Positions 1-11,683 are shown, numbered from the stretch's first letter. The stretch is 13,871 bases of DNA from JANWZL01 sp037445185 (GCA_037445185.1 JBBIKZ010000062.1:1-13871); one strand, 5' to 3'. The notes: generated from the letters alone by a model not told the origin. Program-made: numbers and translations.

Positions 1-33
1 CGCGCACAGACCCGAAAGCGGGCGCGTAGCGGC

Positions 34-50
34 CTCACCTTCCGGGTGAG
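34..50. repeat. short GC-rich inverted repeat (hairpin) near left edge
   Basis: ctcacc at 34-39 pairs with ggtgag at 45-50 across a 5-nt loop. A run of five T follows much later (117-121), too far away for a standard intrinsic terminator. The surrounding 1-133 has no recognisable gene. One plus-strand frame is open from base 1 to a TGA at 127-129 and could be the last codons of a gene entering from the left, but nothing in its translation is recognisable. Confidence 0.3.
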
Positions 51-134
51 CGTGCTCGGAGGCGCAAACGTCAGGTTCCATGCGTCTTTGCGAAGGCCAA
101 GGAGCGGTCAACTGAGGTTTTTAGGATGATCGGT

Positions 135-172
135 TGTCGGGCTGAAGCCGACCTACAGGCCGACCTGCGGCC
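135..172. repeat. REP-like palindromic repeat downstream of tldD
   Basis: The segment starting tgtcgggctgaagccgac (135-152) and continuing into ctacag forms an imperfect hairpin (gtcgg...ccgac, with an inner ct/ag pair and one bulged G). It is immediately followed by a second hairpin, ggccg (158-162) / cggcc (168-172) with a 5-nt loop. This sequence style (gtcgg/ccgac with a flanking ctacag) is typical of REP sequences dispersed in gammaproteobacterial intergenic regions. It lies 40 to 80 bp past the tldD stop, the usual position for REPs at operon ends, where they can stabilise the 3' end of mRNA. There is no T-run on the minus strand, so I do not call it an intrinsic terminator. Only one copy is visible, so REP status is inferred from form. 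Confidence 0.45.
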
Positions 173-213
173 GACCCATGCTCCTTTGCTCTCCTACGCC
201 TCGATGCCGAGCG

Positions 214-1659
214 TCAGTGTGTGCCCCCTACGGTCAAGCCGTCGATGCGCAGCGTGGGCTGTCCCACCCCCACCGGCACGCTCTGCCCCTCCTTGCCGCA
301 GGTGCCCACACCTGGGTCGAGCGCGAGGTCGTTGCCGATCATGGACACCCGTGTGAGCACGTCCGGACCGTTGCCGATCAGGGTGGCGCCCTTGACCGGG
401 TAGGTGACCCTGCCGTCTTCGATCATGTAGGCCTCGGCGGCGGAGAAGACGAACTTGCCGCTGGTGATGTCGACCTGACCCCCGCCGAAATTGACCGCGT
501 AGAGGCCGTGCTTGACGGAGGCGATGATCTCCTGCGGATCGTGACCACCGGCGTGCATGTAGGTGTTGGTCATGCGCGGCATGGGCAGGTGGGCGAAGGA
601 CTCGCGCCGGGCATTGCCGGTGGGCGCCATGCCCATCAGCCTGGCGTTCAGGCTGTCCTGCATGTAGCCCCGCAGGATGCCGTCCTCGATGAGGACGGTG
701 CATTGTGTGGGGGTGCCTTCGTCGTCGACGTTGAGCGAGCCGCGCCGCTCGCGCAGGGTGCCGTCGTCCACCACGGTCACGCCGGGGGCGGCCACCCGCT
801 CGCCGATGCGGCCGGAGAAGGCGGAGGTGCCCTTGCGGTTGAAGTCGCCCTCGAGGCCGTGTCCGGTGGCCTCGTGCAGCAGGATGCCGGGCCAGCCTGG
901 GCCGAGCACCACGGTCATGCTGCCGGCCGGCGCGGGACGCGCCTCCAGGTTGGTGAGCGCCTGCCTGACCGCCTTGTCGGCATAGTCGCGCAACACCGCG
1001 TCGCTGAAATGCGCATAGTCGAAGCGGCCGCCACCGCCCGCCGTGCCCTGCTCACGGCGGCCGTCCTGTTCGACGATGACCTGCAGCGACAGCCGGACGA
1101 GGGGCCGCACGTCCGCGGCCAGCCGGCCATCGAGACGGGCGATGAACACCACCTCGTACTCGCCGGCCAGCGTGGCCATGACCTCGATGACGCGCGGGTC
1201 CAGGGCACGGGCGTAGGCTTCGAACCGGTGCAGCAGGGCCACCTTGTCGGCCTCGGTGAGCGAGGCGAGCGAATCGATGGGGGCGTAGAGACTGTGGCCG
1301 TTGACCCGCGCCGGCGGCTGGATACGCGCCTCGCCGCCGGTCAGGGCGATGGAACGGGCGGTGAGCGCCGCCTGGCGGATGGCCGGCAGGCTGATGTCGT
1401 CGGAATAGGCGAAGGCGGTCTTGTCGCCGACGATGGCGCGCACACCCACGCCCTGGTCGATGTTGAAGCTGCCCGACTTGACCTGGCCCTCCTCCAGGCT
1501 CCAGGCCTCGGTACGGCTGTACTGGAAGTAGAGGTCGGCGTCGTCCAGTCTGTGCGCGGTAAGGAGCCCGAAGATGGACTCGACCTGGGGGGTGTCGAGA
1601 TCGTTCGGGGCGAGCAGGGTGGACTGGGCGGTGGCGAAGAGGGAGGCGGTGTCGGTCAT
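214..1659 (-). CDS. tldD: metalloprotease TldD
   Basis: TldD is the zinc-dependent subunit of the TldD/TldE (PmbA) protease, a cytoplasmic complex that degrades unfolded peptides and, in E. coli, matures microcin B17 and processes the antitoxin CcdA. The product of about 481 residues matches the usual length. The metalloprotease motif HEATGH is at about residues 262-267 (two His and the catalytic Glu). A conserved Cys in GTCGKEGQ near residue 453 fits the third zinc ligand known in TldD. The C-terminal block (IGNDLALDPGVGTCG, then PVGVGQPTLRI) is characteristic. The start at 1659 lies 12 bp after the stop of the nitrilase-family gene, although no clear Shine-Dalgarno is visible. It is the last gene of the minus-strand cluster, in the conserved yhdP-nitrilase-tldD order. 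Its partner tldE/pmbA is not in this window. Confidence 0.96.
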   Translation of the reverse strand: MTDTASLFATAQSTLLAPNDLDTPQVESIFGLLTAHRLDDADLYFQYSRTEAWSLEEGQVKSGSFNIDQGVGVRAIVGDKTAFAYSDDISLPAIRQAALTARSIALTGGEARIQPPARVNGHSLYAPIDSLASLTEADKVALLHRFEAYARALDPRVIEVMATLAGEYEVVFIARLDGRLAADVRPLVRLSLQVIVEQDGRREQGTAGGGGRFDYAHFSDAVLRDYADKAVRQALTNLEARPAPAGSMTVVLGPGWPGILLHEATGHGLEGDFNRKGTSAFSGRIGERVAAPGVTVVDDGTLRERRGSLNVDDEGTPTQCTVLIEDGILRGYMQDSLNARLMGMAPTGNARRESFAHLPMPRMTNTYMHAGGHDPQEIIASVKHGLYAVNFGGGQVDITSGKFVFSAAEAYMIEDGRVTYPVKGATLIGNGPDVLTRVSMIGNDLALDPGVGTCGKEGQSVPVGVGQPTLRIDGLTVGGTH

Positions 1660-1671
1660 GTCGAGGCGGAG

Positions 1672-2604
1672 TCAGATGGCATTGATGACTACGACGGCGT
1701 CTTTGTCGCCGCAGTTCAGCGTGCGGTGTCGGAGCGCCGGCAAGCTCTTGCGCAGGCCCTCCTGGTAGATCCGGTTGATGCCTGCCGTCACCACGCCGGA
1801 GCCGCGCGGTAGACGGTCGAGCACGTTGCCCCAGGGGTCGACGATCATGGTGTCGCCGTGCGTCTCGCGGCCGGACAGGTGATAGCCGCCCTGGGCGGGG
1901 GCGATGACATAGGCCAGGTTTTCGATGGCGCGCGCACGCACGAGGGTCTCGAAGTGGGCCTTGCCGGTGGTGGCGGTGAAGGCCGAGGGGACGAGGATGA
2001 AATCCACGCTACCCATGGCCCGGTAGAGCTCCGGAAAGCGCAGGTCATAACAGATCGACAGCCCCATGCGGCCGAAGGGGGTCTCCACCACCACCACCCG
2101 GTCGCCCGGCATGATGGTGGTCTCCTCGCGATACTGTTCATTTCCCAGCGACAGGCCGAAGAGGTGGATCTTGTCGTAGCGGGCGACTTGCTTGCCGCGC
2201 TCGTTGTAGACGAGGCAACTGTTGTAGACCTTCTTCGGGTTGCCGCAATCCAGCGGGACCGAGCCGCCCACCAGCCAGATGTCGTGCTTCTTCGCCTGGG
2301 CGGCGAGGAAGGCCTGGATCGGCCCCTTGCCGGGCTGCTCCCGCGCCGCCACCTTGTCGGTGTCCTTCAGGCCCATGATGGCGAAGTACTCCGGCAGGGC
2401 GACCAGCTTGGCGCCGGCGGCGGCGGCCATGGCGATCAGTCGCTCGCTTTCGGCCAGGTTGGCCGCCACGTTGGGCCCGGAGGCCATCTGGATGGCCGCC
2501 ATGCGTACCACACCGGAGACTTCCGGCGTGGCTTTGGGGGCACTGCGGCTGCGCGTCTTGGCGAAGCTGGAACTGGATTTCGGGCTCACGGGTTTGGCGC
2601 TCAC
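1672..2604 (-). CDS. carbon-nitrogen hydrolase (nitrilase superfamily, Nit-like)
   Basis: A nitrilase-superfamily amidohydrolase with the full Glu-Lys-Cys triad: Glu in ALPEYF, Lys in YDKIHLFGL and the nucleophile Cys in ICYDLRFPEL (about residues 72, 145 and 185 from the start chosen here). The general fold and the YDKIHLF / CYDLRFPEL signatures match the Nit1/Nit2-like branch, several members of which are deaminated-glutathione or omega-amidases. The exact substrate cannot be read from sequence. It sits between yhdP and tldD, a conserved position. The start is uncertain. The conserved domain begins at VVRMAAIQMASG (GTG 2511, ATG 2502). I chose the GTG at 2604 because AGGA precedes it at a sensible distance; this adds a Ser/Lys/Pro-rich tail of about 30 residues absent from typical members. 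An ATG at 2700 is also open in frame, but the residues it adds look non-coding. Confidence 0.9.
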   Translation of the reverse strand: MSAKPVSPKSSSSFAKTRSRSAPKATPEVSGVVRMAAIQMASGPNVAANLAESERLIAMAAAAGAKLVALPEYFAIMGLKDTDKVAAREQPGKGPIQAFLAAQAKKHDIWLVGGSVPLDCGNPKKVYNSCLVYNERGKQVARYDKIHLFGLSLGNEQYREETTIMPGDRVVVVETPFGRMGLSICYDLRFPELYRAMGSVDFILVPSAFTATTGKAHFETLVRARAIENLAYVIAPAQGGYHLSGRETHGDTMIVDPWGNVLDRLPRGSGVVTAGINRIYQEGLRKSLPALRHRTLNCGDKDAVVVINAI

Positions 2605-2637
2605 GGCGGCGATCCTGTCTGGTCTGTCTGGGCCTGG

Positions 2638-2667
2638 CCGGCCCCTGGCATGGCCGCCGAGGGCCGG
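2638..2667. repeat. 7-bp inverted repeat between yhdP and the nitrilase gene
   Basis: ccggccc at 2638-2644 pairs perfectly with gggccgg at 2661-2667 around a 16-nt loop. It lies in the roughly 200-bp gap (2605-2804) between the yhdP stop and the chosen nitrilase start, the only sizeable gap in the minus-strand cluster. No T-run follows on either strand. It could be an attenuating or mRNA-stabilising hairpin, or chance in GC-rich DNA. I saw no convincing promoter in the same gap. Confidence 0.25.
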
Positions 2668-2804
2668 TCGGCACGTGTTGCCGAGCCGGAAGGACGGCAA
2701 GACCGAAACTTACACAATCCTGGCAAGGCGGGGCAAGGCGCACGCGGTGTGCCCGTCGCGCGGATGCGCCGGTTGTCGCCAGCGTGCGCACGGCCATGTC
2801 GCGT

Positions 2805-5800
2805 TTAGGGGGGGGCGGGCGCGGCCTCTTCCTCCGCTGCACGGGCGCGCGGGATACGGCTCACCTCGGGTTCGGTCCAACTCCCCCGCACCATGTATTC
2901 GAGGGTGGCGGCCTTGCTGATGGGGTCCTTGAGCACCCGGCTGGCGACGAGTGCCCCCACCCCGACGGCCGGGTTGACCAGCATGGCGCCGGCCGCCAGG
3001 GTGTCCTCGAGGCGCGGTTGCACGGCGACACGCAGGGTTTGCGTCTCGCGCACCAGGTCGATCTCACCTTTCATGGCGATGCTGGCGGCGGGCCCGCGCA
3101 TGCTGAAGTCGGTGAGGTAGGCGATGCCCCGTTCCAGGTGGATGGGGCTTTCGATCTCGTCGAAGGCAAACCCCTCCGAGAAGATGTCGCGGAAGTCCAG
3201 GTTGATGCGCCTGGGCAGGGACTGCAGGTTCAGCACGCCCAGGAGTCGGCCGGCACCGGGGTCGAGTTTGGTGAACTGCCCCTTCTTCAGGTTGATGTCG
3301 AGGTCCCCGCTGAGCTTGTCCAGGGAGAAGTCCGCCAGTCCACCCTGCCAGCCGACGCGCCCCGTGACGCTGCCCTCGCCACGGCGGATATTGCCGGGAT
3401 AGCCCAGGCGGCTGAACAGGCCGCTCAGGTTCCGGCTCTCCAGACGCAGGTTGATGCTGGAGTAGCGGCCAGACTGGTCGGACAGCAGTCCGTCCGCCTC
3501 CAGGCGGGCGTCGGGGTTGGTCAGGCGCAGGGTCTGCAGTCGCAATCCGTGCGCATCCGGCCGGGCGAGGAGCTCGATCGCGCCCACATCCCGATTCGAG
3601 ACCAGGAAGCTGTCCGCGCGCACATCGGCCTCGAGCCGCCAGTTCCGCTCCGCCCGCTTCGCTGCCGTGGTGCCGGTTGCGGGCCCCGGGATGGCCAGAC
3701 GCCGAAAGCGGCCCTGCAGGGTCGGGTGGGTCTCCCCGGGCTGCCAGCTGAGGTCGCCCTGCAGCTCCCGCCCGGAGATGCGCAGCTGCCAACCGGCATC
3801 GGCCGGACGGGCGTTGATCTGTGTACCGGTGAAGAGGCGATCGAACAGGATCAGCTCGTTGGCGATGAGGGTGACGGCCCGAATGGGGAGCTTGCCGCCC
3901 GCCTGCCCGTCGGCGAGGGCCAGCCAGGCATCCAGGTTAAGACGGCCCTGGGCGGCCTCCAGGGTGAGCCCGGGGTCGCGTGGCGCGCGCGCCTCGCCCT
4001 GGCCGATCAGCACCGAGACGCTGGGCGCCTCCCCCGCTCGGCCCAGCAAGGCGCGCGACGAGAGGATCCGACCGTATCTGACCAGGAGGGCGGTCTGACC
4101 GGCCTCGTTGCGGCCATGGGTGACGAGCAGGGATTCCGGGCGCTCGGCCGGTTTGCCCAGGGGCTCCGGCAGATCGATGGCCAGGCCTTGCAGATCGCTT
4201 TCGATGCGCAGGTCGGTGAGCTGCTGGCGCAATGCGATCTCGGCCCGGTAGCCGGTCGTGCCTTTCAGGCGGCGCAGCCACGGGTCCGGCACCCAGGTCG
4301 CCAGGGCGGGTGGGTCTATGCGGCCCTCGACGGTGAGGGTGACGCGCCCCCCCGCCCCGCTCTGGATCGAGAGGCTGGCCGGATGGCCGAACAGCTGCGC
4401 GCTCAGGCCCTTGGCGTTGAGCTCCCGGTGGGTGAAGCGCAGGTCGCCGCTCAACCGCTCCAGGACCGGCATCTCCCGTCCCGGATCGAGGCGGTTGTCG
4501 ACCGCCCGGTAGACCCCGGCCACGGTACTGTCGACGATACGGCGCAGGGGCAGGTCGAGGCGCAGGATGAGCTCGCCCCGCCCCTCGGCGCGCATGTGCT
4601 CGGTGAAGCGGTCGGTGTAGTCGTACACCGGGCTCGCCCGGATGTAATCGAGGAAGGCGGCGGTGGCGCCGCGCGCGCGGCCCTCGATGTGCAGGATCTC
4701 CGCATCACTGAAATGCAGGTCCGGCACCAGGCCCTTGATGCCTGACAACTGTATCCCCGGCACGCCATCCACCTGGGCCGATTCCACCAGGATCTCCATG
4801 GCCGTGTCGCGAAAGACCAGCCAGCCGCTGACGTTGATGAAGCGCGGCCAACTCGGTGCCACCTCCACCTCGGCGTCGCGCACCCGCACATCCACCCGGA
4901 ACTGGCCGCCACCCTGATGGAAGGGGAAGCGGTCCAGTGGTCCGCGCAGGATGAGGCGGGTGTCGTCGGAGATGCCTGCCTTGATGCCCCGCCGGATCCA
5001 GTCGTAGGCGTCGTCGGACACGCTGCGCGGCAGATAGCGCCAGACCGCATTGCCGACGGCGCGGCTGAGCTGTGCGGTCAGGTCCAGTTCCGGCGCGGCG
5101 CCCGGCCGCATCAGCATGCTGCCGCGGCCGGTGGCGTCGAGGTCGGCGTTGACGAGGCGCAGGTCTTCCAGTTTGAAGGCGAGCCCGCCGTCGGCACGCG
5201 CCTGCCAAGCGAGCTTCGCTTCGGCCCGATCGAAGGCCAGGGGGTGGCGGAAGACCTCGGCATCGTCCACGATTAGACGACGCGCCTCGATGCGGGCCTG
5301 GCCACCCCGGTCCGAGGCGCTCACCTCCCCGGACAGGCCGTTGATCCCGGGGAAGCCGTGCCCCGCGCGCACGCCCACCTCGCGCAGACGCGCCTCCAGC
5401 GTATAGTGGTCACGGTCGCGCCAGACCAGGCGCAGACGATCGATCTGGCCACGCGGATCGTGCGCCTCGATCAGGTCGTGCGCCTGGCGGGGGATGGGTA
5501 CGGCGCCGATGAGGGCGGTGAGGGCCTCCAGACGCAGTTCCTCGGCCTGCACGCGCAGCTCGCCTAGTTTGCCGTCGGCACGGTCGGTCACCTGCACGCG
5601 CACGTTGGCGGGCGCCGCCTTGCGCCCCAGCGGCGAGACGAAGCTCAGGCGTTCGACGAAATAGTCCTGGCCCCGCTCGGTCCGGCGCCAGCCCAGACGC
5701 CCGTCTATGCGGTCGAAGCGTATCTCCGGCAGCGCCTCGGTGGGGCCGATGCCGACCCGGCTGAGGCGTACGTCACCGACCACGCCATCGACCCGCCGCT

Positions 5801-6596
5801 GCGAGAAATCCAGCCAGAAACGCAGCGTCCCCACGCCGCTGCGCACCGAGGGCTGGGCCCAGGGGGCCCAGGTACCCAAGGCGGCCGAGGCGGCCCCCTC
5901 GGCGCGGACATAGAGCCGGCCGGCGAAATCCTCCAGCCGCTCGATGCTGCGGCCGCGGAAATCGGCGCGCACGTCGAGGAAGCGGGCGACGCTGTCGGGC
6001 GGCCGCGCCGTGAGGCCGAGGCGATGCCGGCCGAGACGGTTGAGGAGCACCAGGTTGAGCTCGGACAGGGTGAGCGGCGGGGCCTCGAGCAGGTCGTCCT
6101 GCCAGACGAGGGTGCCCTGCCGCACCACGGTCATGCGCTGCTCGAGCAGCCAGTCGGGCAGGGGACTGGGGCGACCCGCCGTGTTCACGGGGATGCCGGC
6201 CACACGGATGACGCGCTGCTTGTCGCGGTGGATGACCAGGTGGGGGCGGTCGATCTCGAGGGCGGCCAGGCGCAGCTCGAGCAGCAGGACGCTTGCCCAG
6301 GACAGGGTGGCCTCCACCCGCGGCAGGGTGAGGGCGGGCAGCTCACCCGGCGGCGTAAGGCGCAGGTTGTCGATGCGCAGCCGGGGGTTGAGGCCGTGCC
6401 ATCCGGCATCGAGGCGACCGATCTCCACCGGAACCCCCGTCGCCTCGCCGATCACGCGCGCCACCTCGGGGCGATAGCGGTCGATGTCCGGCATGATCCA
6501 GAGCCGCAGGACCAGGGCGATGGTCGACAGGACGATCACCACCCCGGCCACCGCATAGGCGGCGTAATGCAGGGTGCGGCGCAGCAGCTTGATCAC
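2805..6596 (-). CDS. yhdP: YhdP-family AsmA-like envelope protein
   Basis: A 1263-residue protein of the YhdP family (AsmA-like superfamily). In E. coli, YhdP, TamB and YdbH act redundantly in moving phospholipid from the inner to the outer membrane. One N-terminal membrane anchor is visible (about residues 12-34, hydrophobic, following the basic IKLLRR). It is followed by a huge periplasmic region of beta-strand-rich repeats and an AsmA-like C-terminal block containing NLDFRDIFSEGFAFDEI and a segment near residues 1190-1250 (AVGVGALVASRVLKDPISKA). The length fits the family's usual 1200-1300. The start is GTG at 6596. GTGA at 6593-6596 fuses this start with the TGA of the upstream HIT-like gene, a classic translational-coupling overlap. 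Coupling may be affected because that upstream gene is split by a miniature element. Identification is firm; the lipid-transport role is by family knowledge. Confidence 0.95.
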   Translation of the reverse strand: MIKLLRRTLHYAAYAVAGVVIVLSTIALVLRLWIMPDIDRYRPEVARVIGEATGVPVEIGRLDAGWHGLNPRLRIDNLRLTPPGELPALTLPRVEATLSWASVLLLELRLAALEIDRPHLVIHRDKQRVIRVAGIPVNTAGRPSPLPDWLLEQRMTVVRQGTLVWQDDLLEAPPLTLSELNLVLLNRLGRHRLGLTARPPDSVARFLDVRADFRGRSIERLEDFAGRLYVRAEGAASAALGTWAPWAQPSVRSGVGTLRFWLDFSQRRVDGVVGDVRLSRVGIGPTEALPEIRFDRIDGRLGWRRTERGQDYFVERLSFVSPLGRKAAPANVRVQVTDRADGKLGELRVQAEELRLEALTALIGAVPIPRQAHDLIEAHDPRGQIDRLRLVWRDRDHYTLEARLREVGVRAGHGFPGINGLSGEVSASDRGGQARIEARRLIVDDAEVFRHPLAFDRAEAKLAWQARADGGLAFKLEDLRLVNADLDATGRGSMLMRPGAAPELDLTAQLSRAVGNAVWRYLPRSVSDDAYDWIRRGIKAGISDDTRLILRGPLDRFPFHQGGGQFRVDVRVRDAEVEVAPSWPRFINVSGWLVFRDTAMEILVESAQVDGVPGIQLSGIKGLVPDLHFSDAEILHIEGRARGATAAFLDYIRASPVYDYTDRFTEHMRAEGRGELILRLDLPLRRIVDSTVAGVYRAVDNRLDPGREMPVLERLSGDLRFTHRELNAKGLSAQLFGHPASLSIQSGAGGRVTLTVEGRIDPPALATWVPDPWLRRLKGTTGYRAEIALRQQLTDLRIESDLQGLAIDLPEPLGKPAERPESLLVTHGRNEAGQTALLVRYGRILSSRALLGRAGEAPSVSVLIGQGEARAPRDPGLTLEAAQGRLNLDAWLALADGQAGGKLPIRAVTLIANELILFDRLFTGTQINARPADAGWQLRISGRELQGDLSWQPGETHPTLQGRFRRLAIPGPATGTTAAKRAERNWRLEADVRADSFLVSNRDVGAIELLARPDAHGLRLQTLRLTNPDARLEADGLLSDQSGRYSSINLRLESRNLSGLFSRLGYPGNIRRGEGSVTGRVGWQGGLADFSLDKLSGDLDINLKKGQFTKLDPGAGRLLGVLNLQSLPRRINLDFRDIFSEGFAFDEIESPIHLERGIAYLTDFSMRGPAASIAMKGEIDLVRETQTLRVAVQPRLEDTLAAGAMLVNPAVGVGALVASRVLKDPISKAATLEYMVRGSWTEPEVSRIPRARAAEEEAAPAPP

Positions 6597-7208
6597 TGAC
6601 TGAGGGAGACGCGGCGCAATTCGGTCTCGATCTGTGCCGCCTCCAGGCGGTCATAGTCGTCGCGGCTCACGGTGACCACCCCGCCGGCCATCTCGTACCA
6701 GGCATGGCCCGTGCTCCAGTCGGGCTGGGTGTAACTGCCCTGGGGGCGACGGGCCAGGAGGTACAGGCGTCCCGGCAGATAGACCAGGTTGTAGGGGGTC
6801 GCGCGCGCATGCAGGCGATCGATGGCCGACCAGGCCGCCAGCGGGTCGTCGAAGCGCAGACAATGCGCGGGATAGGGCGCGCCGCCGCCGTTGTGGGCCC
6901 AATGCGGACTGCTCAGCGGCAGCGGTAGGTCGCGCAGAAAGGTCTGAAAATGCAGATGGTTCACCGAGGCATGCGCCCCGTAGCTGTTGTAGGCGAGGCC
7001 GAAGCCGGGCATGACCTGGCCCAGCGTCGCGCCGACCGCCCAGGCCCAGCCGTGCAGTTCGGGCGTGAGCAGCTGCGGCAGTTCCCACTCCGGTTCGGGC
7101 ACCAGCAGTCCGTGCATCTCGACGAAGAGAAACTTGTTGTAGAGCAGACGCGTCGGGCGGCCCAGCAGTTCCCCCGACCAGAGCACTTCCTCGGCTAGGC
7201 TGGGCAGG

Positions 7209-7213
7209 TTGAA
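7209..7213. repeat. target-site duplication, left copy (ttgaa)
   Basis: ttgaa directly abuts the left inverted repeat, and an identical ttgaa abuts the right one (7443-7447). The shared string can be stretched to ggttgaa, but the symmetric ends of the inverted repeats favour a 5-bp duplication. Only one copy is needed to restore the interrupted reading frame, as expected for a transposition footprint. Confidence 0.8.
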
Positions 7214-7231
7214 CCCAGATTTGTCATTAGG
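7214..7231. repeat. left terminal inverted repeat of the miniature element
   Basis: 18 bp, cccagatttgtcattagg, an exact inverse of 7425-7442. The match extends two more bases outward (aa/tt) only because the duplicated target ttgaa is itself partly palindromic. The next inward bases (7232 and 7424) do not pair. Confidence 0.9.
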
Positions 7232-7424
7232 CCGGCCAGTGCCTACGAAGATCACCCCGGAGTATGTGAAGTCTGTCCCCATCACCATGCCACCGCGTCC
7301 TGCACGCGCCAGGGCCTCCGTCTGGCGGCAGTATCAAGCCCGTTCACTTAGCCCTCGATGTACACCATGGGCTCGTTGCCCGTGCGCAAATCTGCTCGCC
7401 ATACGACTCGCCATCATCGCGTGC

Positions 7425-7442
7425 CCTAATGACAAATCTGGG
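7425..7442. repeat. right terminal inverted repeat of the miniature element
   Basis: 18 bp, cctaatgacaaatctggg, an exact reverse complement of the left end at 7214-7231. It is followed by the second ttgaa copy at 7443-7447, after which the HIT-like coding sequence resumes with no base lost. Confidence 0.9.
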
Positions 7443-7447
7443 TTGAA
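7443..7447. repeat. target-site duplication, right copy (ttgaa)
   Basis: Direct copy of 7209-7213. On the minus strand it forms part of the Phe-Asn codons at residues 142-143 of the disrupted gene, and the same Phe-Asn pair reappears at the other side of the element, confirming the duplication at protein level. Confidence 0.8.
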
Positions 7448-7883
7448 GTGAAAGCCGTTGCGGTTGAATGCCAGCGAGATGCCGCTCACCCGATGGTGGC
7501 TCGCACGGGGCGGTCGCAGGGCGCGCAGGGGGTTGAACGCCACCTCCCAAGGGCCGGCGGCGCGCGACTCGACGATGCCTGCCGCGGCGAAGCCCATGGC
7601 CATGAGCTTGAGGAACACGATCAGGTCGTCGTCCGGCAGGTCGAGGGTGCGTCCCTGGCGCAGGGCGAAGGTGATGAGGGCGGCGAGATGGTAGTGGCGT
7701 TCCTCCAGGCGGCTTTCCAGCCTTTGCCACAGGGCCGCCTCCTGCGCGGCGTTGACCAGCACCAGGATGTAGCCGCCCAGCCCGTCGCCGCTGGCCAGCA
7801 TGCGCGTGAGGCCGTCGGCAAAGGCGGCGCGAAAGGCGGCGCTCGACTGCATCAGGGCCGGCAGGGTCATCAGGGGCACCGGC

Positions 7884-11582
<3,699 letters not shown>

Positions 11583-11610
11583 GGCGGGGCGGGGGAGGGG
11601 AGTCGGACGA

Positions 11611-11619
11611 ATATTACCA
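11611..11619 (-). promoter_or_regulatory. possible extended -10 promoter for metH
   Basis: Read on the minus strand this is TGGTAATAT, an extended -10 element (TGn followed by TAATAT, four of six bases matching the consensus). It would put the transcript start roughly 20 nt upstream of the metH ATG at 11582. No good -35 hexamer is present at the right distance. It is the best candidate I can see in the 153-bp gap shared with the divergent Uma2 gene, but the support is weak. Confidence 0.25.
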
Positions 11620-11683
11620 TTGGGCAAGATCTGTGCCGGCGCGCTGCATCCGTCGCGCATGCGGTGCAGAGTGCGGCCGACCC

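Larger units (their letters stand above)
7214..7442. mobile_element. 229-bp MITE-like non-autonomous element
   Basis: The element is bounded by perfect 18-bp terminal inverted repeats, cccagatttgtcattagg at 7214-7231 and its reverse complement at 7425-7442, each followed outward by the direct repeat ttgaa. It is too short to encode a transposase, and none of its six frames gives a recognisable domain, so it must be moved in trans by a relative with the same ends. The internal sequence is less GC-rich near the ends and shows no long internal palindrome. A 5-bp duplication is compatible with several DDE families (IS1380 among them), but I cannot assign a family from the ends alone. On the minus strand it introduces a TGA (7334-7336) into the host gene and supplies an ATG at 7288 preceded by AGGA at 7298-7301. 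Confidence 0.85.
6593..7870 (-). pseudogene. HIT-superfamily GDP-hexose phosphorylase/GalT-like gene, split by a miniature element
   Basis: A single gene interrupted at codon 143/144 by a 229-bp inserted element. The N-terminal half runs from ATG 7870 (residues 1-143, ending GFHFN) and would terminate at TGA 7334-7336 inside the element. The C-terminal half resumes at LPSLAEEVLWSGELL (7207 downward) and ends at 6593. Removing the element plus one copy of its 5-bp duplication gives 347 residues. The reconstructed protein has FNPLRALRPPRA, NKFLFVEMHGLLVPEP and the HIT-type catalytic motif NHLHFQ (His227 and His229 of the rebuilt protein). This pattern resembles GDP-D-glucose / GDP-L-galactose phosphorylases and Ap4A-phosphorylase/GalT-like enzymes, which transfer nucleotides through a His intermediate. 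The exact substrate is unknown. It starts 13 bp after the metH stop and overlaps yhdP by 4 bp, so it belongs to that operon. Function is probably lost, unless the C-terminal piece is translated separately. Confidence 0.85.

Noticed and set aside
178..1812. 544-codon plus-strand open frame opposite tldD
   Set aside because: Antisense shadow of tldD and the nitrilase gene. Composition is Gly/Val/Ala/Asp/His-rich with no domain, as expected from GC-rich codon bias on the opposite strand.
2784..4745. 653-codon plus-strand open frame opposite yhdP
   Set aside because: Antisense shadow of yhdP. No domain is recognisable, and the coding signal is explained by the 1263-residue minus-strand protein.
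7334..7336. TGA as a selenocysteine codon
   Set aside because: It lies inside an inserted element, not at a catalytic position, and no SECIS-like hairpin is evident directly downstream.
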